A stretch of DNA of 64,000 nt from assembly GCF_943372915.1 (NCBI RefSeq), contig NZ_CALSAN010000019.1, positions 17,179 to 81,178 on the forward strand, in the 5' to 3' direction. Shown here in pieces: positions 60,580 through 64,000 of this stretch. Each line of letters starts with the position of its first letter. Within the stretch, counting starts at the first letter, position 1. Under the pieces are notes generated by a model. The model searched no databases. It was not told where the DNA came from and saw only the letters and a program-made list of their open reading frames with translations. Source of the DNA: Ferrovibrio terrae_A (GTDB lineage Bacteria > Pseudomonadota > Alphaproteobacteria > Ferrovibrionales > Ferrovibrionaceae). The position numbers were made by a program, and so were the translations under genes.

Positions 60580-61338
60580 TTACGCCGCCGGGTCCGGCGG
60601 CTGAATCTTCAGATCGAACAGCAGCAGGTCGCGCAGCGCGTCGGCCTTCTCCAGCGGCTCGACGCCGTGGAAGCTGCGCGGCGACTGCGGGAAGGCGATC
60701 ATGCTGTTCGGCTTGTAGGGCATGGTCGCGACCAGGTCGAACAGCTCGAAGGCATGATGCCGTCCGGTCTGGCAGACAAAGCGGCGATCCTTCGGAACAT
60801 ATACGGACGTGCCCAGGTCGATCATCGCCTCGTCGGGCGGCAGGTAAAACAGCACGGACACCACCTTGCGCGGCGTATCCGTGTGCGGGCCGAGCGAGTA
60901 GGTGGTGCGGTCCCGCATCAGGAAGATTTCGTTCAGCAGCGGGATTTCATTCACCGGTCGGTCGCCGCTCAGCGCTTTCGGCAGGGTCTTGAACTTCTCG
61001 TTGATGGTCGGGCCGAAGACCGACAGCCAGATCTGGCCGAACTCGGCATTGCCGAAGGTTTCGAACACCGATTTCCAGAACTGCTTTTTTGCGGTGTCGG
61101 CGACATTCTGCTCCAGCTCTTCGGGGAACAGGCTGAAGCGCGCGCCGCTGTAGCCTTTTCCCACCCGCCCGCTGTCGACCAGGCGGCTATAGGCCTCATC
61201 CTCGATCATGTTGCGGCGGATCTCGGCATAGAAATCGGCCGGAAACACGTTTTCGACATAGAGATGCGGGAAGGGGAAGCGCCGTACCGGTGCATTCAGC
61301 ACCTGATACATCACATGCAGCTTAGCGGCGGAAAACAT
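60580..61338 (-). CDS. 2-oxoglutarate/Fe(II)-dependent oxygenase-like protein
   Basis: A 252-aa protein with a double-stranded beta-helix pattern: metal-binding H-x-D in GPHTDTPRK (near 162) and a distal His in SFHGVEP (near 223), with a following basic residue for 2-oxoglutarate. It hydroxylates an unknown substrate. The start at 61338 has an AAAGGGG site and overlaps the FkbM gene end by 17 bp, so the two modify perhaps the same glycan or metabolite. Confidence 0.75.
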   Translation of the reverse strand: MFSAAKLHVMYQVLNAPVRRFPFPHLYVENVFPADFYAEIRRNMIEDEAYSRLVDSGRVGKGYSGARFSLFPEELEQNVADTAKKQFWKSVFETFGNAEFGQIWLSVFGPTINEKFKTLPKALSGDRPVNEIPLLNEIFLMRDRTTYSLGPHTDTPRKVVSVLFYLPPDEAMIDLGTSVYVPKDRRFVCQTGRHHAFELFDLVATMPYKPNSMIAFPQSPRSFHGVEPLEKADALRDLLLFDLKIQPPDPAA

Positions 61339-62080
61339 ACTCGGCGACCCCTTTGAAATACCCTTCCTTGCGTTCGGCCTCGGCCACCTGCTTCGCATCG
61401 TGGCGGAAGCCCATGCCATTCAGATATTCGATGATCCAGCGGTGCTCGGGCAGCGCTGGATTGATCTCGATCAGCAGCGAGGCGACTTCAGGTTTCTGCA
61501 GTGTATCTGCCGCGCCCTTGATCACCTTGTGCTCGAAGCCATCCACATCGATCTTGATGTATTGCGGCACCGGCATCACACCGGTCTGCACCAGCTTGTC
61601 GATGGTGGTGGCGTAGCAGCCCTGCACGAAAGCTGGTTTGCGCTCTTTCAGATAGGGATCGAGCGCTTCGCCGAAGGAATGGCAGGAACCGCCGGTGAGG
61701 AACTGGCTGAGATGGATGCGGTCGAAGGCTTCGATATCCGACAGGGCGGCGCACCAGGCCACGGCCAGCGTGCCAAGGCGGTTGGCCTGGATGTTGCGCT
61801 GGAGCAGGGCGTAATTCTGCGCCTCGGGCTCGAAGGCGAAGACGCGTGCCTGACGGATCACGCCGGCATAGACGACATACATGCCGACATTGGCGCCGAC
61901 ATCGAGATAAACCGCGCCGGTCGGAATGCTGTCGAGCCAGCCGATCGTGCTGGGCTCCTTGGTGAACAGCGTTTCGGCGCGCATCAGGCACATCGAATTG
62001 GGAATCAGGTAGACCAGCTTGCGCCCCTGATGCTCCAGTGCGGCAAAGGGGTTGAGCTTTTCATACTCCTGGATATTCAT
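61322..62080 (-). CDS. FkbM-family methyltransferase
   Basis: A 252-aa AdoMet-dependent methyltransferase. YLDVGANVGMY near 58-68 is motif I, RVFAFEPEAQNY carries the acidic ribose contact, and IKIDVDGFEHKVIKGA near 178-193 is the FkbM signature. Family members often O-methylate sugars of surface polysaccharides. It is overlapped by the downstream oxygenase gene. Confidence 0.87.
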   Translation of the reverse strand: MNIQEYEKLNPFAALEHQGRKLVYLIPNSMCLMRAETLFTKEPSTIGWLDSIPTGAVYLDVGANVGMYVVYAGVIRQARVFAFEPEAQNYALLQRNIQANRLGTLAVAWCAALSDIEAFDRIHLSQFLTGGSCHSFGEALDPYLKERKPAFVQGCYATTIDKLVQTGVMPVPQYIKIDVDGFEHKVIKGAADTLQKPEVASLLIEINPALPEHRWIIEYLNGMGFRHDAKQVAEAERKEGYFKGVAEYVFRR

Positions 62081-62127
62081 CGCTTCCCCTGCTGCAGCGG
62101 CTTATATGCGGCTATGATTTATTTTGG

Positions 62128-63309
62128 TCAGCCGCGCGCGCATTCGTAAAGCGCCACGGCGGCGGCGGCCGACACGTTCAGGCTTTCCACCGCGCCGGTC
62201 ATCGGCAGCTTGGCGAGAAAATCGCATTTCTCGCGCGTCAGCCGGCGCAGGCCTTCGTCTTCCGCACCCAGCACCAGCGCGACACGTTTGATGTCGCTGA
62301 CCGCCTCGGCCAGACTCTTCTCGGTTTCCATTTCCAGGCCGACACGCCAGAAGCCGTATTCGGCCAGCAGGTCGAGGGCGCGCGACAGATTGGTCACGCG
62401 GATCAGCGGCACCACCTCCAGCCCGCCGCTGGCGGCCTTGGCCAGCGCACCGGTGGCTTCCGGCGCGTGGCGGTCGGTCACGATCACGGCGCGGGCGCCG
62501 AAGGCGGCGGCCGAACGCAGGATGGCGCCGACATTGCGCGGGTCGGTGACATGATCCAGCAGCAGTACGACTTCGCGGCCGTTGCTGTGAACGCTGTCTT
62601 CTTCGAGCGGTTCCTTCAGCCATTCCACGCCGGGATCATCGAGCGGGTCGGTCAGCATGGCGATGCCCTGATGCACTGCGCCGGGCGGCAGCAGGCTGTC
62701 GAGCTTGGCCTTGTCGACCGTCTCGGGCTGGGCGCTGAGCCGGGGCAGGCGGCCTTCCAGCGCCTCGCGGGCCTCGCGGGTCAGCAGGATGCGCCGGATC
62801 AGGCGCTCCTCATTCTCCAGCGCGGCCAGCACGGCATGGCTGCCATAGAGCCAGACCGGCAGGTCGCCGCGGTATTCGCGGTTGCGCGGGGCAAACTTGT
62901 CGCCGCCATGGGGGCGACCGCCGCCATGACGCTCCGGGCGGTCGCGTTCCTGGCCGTATTCGGCCTCCCGTGCGGGGCGCTCGGGGCGACCTTCAAACCG
63001 GCGCGGGGCGAAATCGCCCTTCCGGTCGTCCCGGCCCGCATCCCGGCGGGGGCGGTCATCACGGCGGTCGTCACGCCGGTCGTCTCTGGGGGCATGGGGG
63101 CGTTTGCCCGCCGGCTTGCCGGCCGGGCGGCCGGTCCGGCCTTCCGAAGCGCTTTCCGGGCGGCTTTCCCGGGTCGGTTTGCCCTGGGCCCCATAGGGAC
63201 GGGGCTTGCCGCCGCCCTGATTCGGGCGTTGGGGGTCACGGGGGCCTTTGGAACCGCCCTTGGCGGCGGGGCGGGCGGGGTGGCGGGCATCTGGCTTGCG
63301 TCTGGTCAT
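62128..63309 (-). CDS. rlmB: 23S rRNA 2'-O-methyltransferase RlmB-like with long disordered N-terminus
   Basis: A 393-aa SPOUT methyltransferase of the TrmH family. The C-terminal 240 residues contain DHVTDPRNVGAILRSA, LVLGAEDEGLRRL and ESLNVSAAAAVALYE, the three SPOUT motifs. The first 145 residues are a low-complexity Arg/Gly/Pro/Asp-rich region (GKPAGKRPHAPRDDRRDDRR in part) likely to bind RNA or be disordered; typical RlmB is about 245 aa. AAGGAG precedes ATG 63309. A tRNA operon follows on the other strand. Confidence 0.87.
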   Translation of the reverse strand: MTRRKPDARHPARPAAKGGSKGPRDPQRPNQGGGKPRPYGAQGKPTRESRPESASEGRTGRPAGKPAGKRPHAPRDDRRDDRRDDRPRRDAGRDDRKGDFAPRRFEGRPERPAREAEYGQERDRPERHGGGRPHGGDKFAPRNREYRGDLPVWLYGSHAVLAALENEERLIRRILLTREAREALEGRLPRLSAQPETVDKAKLDSLLPPGAVHQGIAMLTDPLDDPGVEWLKEPLEEDSVHSNGREVVLLLDHVTDPRNVGAILRSAAAFGARAVIVTDRHAPEATGALAKAASGGLEVVPLIRVTNLSRALDLLAEYGFWRVGLEMETEKSLAEAVSDIKRVALVLGAEDEGLRRLTREKCDFLAKLPMTGAVESLNVSAAAAVALYECARG

Positions 63310-63453
63310 GGCGCTCCTTATAGTGCCGCGCGGTAAAGGCAACAACATTGCCGCCCACCTCAAAAGTTCGAGGTCTGGGGGGCGATGGTGGTGCTTTTGT
63401 CGCGTTTATCCATTGACATGCGGATATCCCTTCGGTAGTCGGGGGGCCCGGTT

Positions 63454-63539
63454 GGAGGGGTGCCCGAGTGGCTAAAGGGGACGGACTGTAAATCCGTTGG
63501 CGTACGCCTACGCTGGTTCGAATCCAGCCCCCTCCACCA
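63454..63539 (+). tRNA. tRNA-Tyr(GUA)
   Basis: Class II cloverleaf with encoded CCA. GGAGGGG/CCCCTCC acceptor stem, anticodon loop CTGTAAA (GUA), a long variable arm (GTTGGCGTACGCCTACG region) and the T arm GGTTCGAATCC. Confidence 0.95.
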
Positions 63540-63612
63540 TTCTCCGCGCTGGCCAGGAAACGTCTTTGACGTCAAAGGGTTAGTAAGAGGTCTTGAGGAG
63601 TAACGCGAAGCG

Positions 63613-63686
63613 GCGGGTGTAGCTCAGTGGTAGAGCCCCAGCCTTCCAAGCTGGTTGCGAGGGTTCGATTCCCTTCACCCGCTCCA
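63613..63686 (+). tRNA. tRNA-Gly(UCC)
   Basis: Cloverleaf with acceptor GCGGGTG/CACCCGC, anticodon loop CTTCCAA (UCC), T arm GGTTCGATTCC and encoded CCA. It is 73 bp after tRNA-Tyr and 165 bp before tuf, a conserved tRNA-tuf arrangement. Confidence 0.95.
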
Positions 63687-63851
63687 GCTTGTTGGGCGGA
63701 CGCGCAGTGAGTAATGCGAGGTCCGCCTGCGGCAAACGGTCACGCGAACGGCGCTGGGAAGCGCGGCGCAGGGCCGGATGCCACCGTCAACCCACCCGGG
63801 GTCCCGCAAGGGGCTCCGGCCAGAAACTGGTCGGAAAACAGGAATAGAGCG

Positions 63852-64000
63852 ATGGCCAAGGCAAAGTTTGAACGTAACAAGCCGCACTGCAACATTGGTA
63901 CGATCGGCCACGTCGATCATGGCAAGACGTCTCTGACGGCAGCGATCACGAAGGTGCTGGCGGAGAGCGGCGGCGCGTCGTTCACGGCGTATGACCAGAT
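63852..64000 (+). CDS. tuf: Elongation factor Tu (5' part; continues beyond window)
   Basis: The first 49 codons. MAKAKFERNKPHCNIGTIGH and the P-loop GHVDHGKTSL identify EF-Tu, which delivers aminoacyl-tRNA to the ribosome as a GTPase. AGGAATAGAGCG precedes the ATG at 63852. The gene runs out of the window. Confidence 0.96.
   Translation, partial: MAKAKFERNKPHCNIGTIGHVDHGKTSLTAAITKVLAESGGASFTAYDQ

Noticed and set aside
63687..63851. Hairpin-rich leader before tuf considered as a riboswitch or RNA gene
   Set aside because: Only partial, imperfect stems are seen and no known RNA family is recognisable.

Overview
This is a GC-rich chromosomal window from an alphaproteobacterium. Supporting signs are a MipZ-type division ATPase, DUF1489, a leucine-degradation cluster of alphaproteobacterial type, abundant TTT/TRAP uptake systems, and LexA- and Fur-like sites of alphaproteobacterial form. 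A Rhodospirillales-like host is plausible, but the species cannot be named from the sequence alone. No CRISPR array or insertion sequence was seen.

Left chromosomal arm (1-20134). It starts inside a K+/H+ antiporter gene. Two tandem HCCA-isomerase paralogues, a DMT exporter and a convergent SDR follow. Next is a leucine/isovalerate catabolic operon: methylcrotonyl-CoA carboxylase beta, methylglutaconyl-CoA hydratase, carboxylase alpha and HMG-CoA lyase, then DUF1489 and mipZ. A complete tripartite tricarboxylate transporter (tctC-tctB-tctA) faces a TAXI-type TRAP transporter. A VWA protein, a membrane-anchored DnaJ-domain protein, a SnoaL-like protein and tRNA-Thr(UGU) close the arm.

Prophage (about 20096-55280, roughly 35.1 kb). 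An apparently intact temperate podovirus is bounded by 39-bp direct repeats identical to the 5' half of the tRNA-Thr gene. The leftward late module has T7-like virion content: small and large terminase, portal, scaffold, capsid, gp11/gp12-like tubular proteins, gp14/gp15/gp16-like internal proteins, fibre, holin, SAR endolysin and nested Rz/Rz1. No T7-type RNA polymerase or DNA polymerase was found. Replication genes are a TOPRIM primase and a P-loop helicase-like protein, next to a 300-bp region dense in GTTGCA motifs. Divergent HTH regulators form the lysogeny switch. A rightward early operon carries small proteins, a cytosine methyltransferase-like protein, another XRE regulator, an HTH-ParB fusion, an excisionase-like protein and the integrase.

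Most interesting signals. A 15-bp palindrome occurs four times, only inside the prophage as far as I could see, and may be the site of the phage ParB. A LexA/SOS box lies just upstream of a lone 97-aa Cys-rich gene beside attL, while the main repressor lacks a cleavable peptidase domain; this suggests SOS induction through an antirepressor. Integration replaced the 5' half and the promoter of tRNA-Thr with phage DNA, the reverse of the usual 3'-half arrangement.

Right chromosomal arm (55281-64000). It holds an IclR regulator divergent from a Bug-type binding protein and a sulfatase/phosphonate-monoester-hydrolase-like enzyme. An iron cluster follows (unknown Cys-containing protein, bfd, a 42-aa membrane protein, bfr) with Fur-like palindromes. 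Then come a 2OG-Fe(II) oxygenase, an FkbM methyltransferase, rlmB with a long disordered N-terminus, tRNA-Tyr, tRNA-Gly and the start of tuf.
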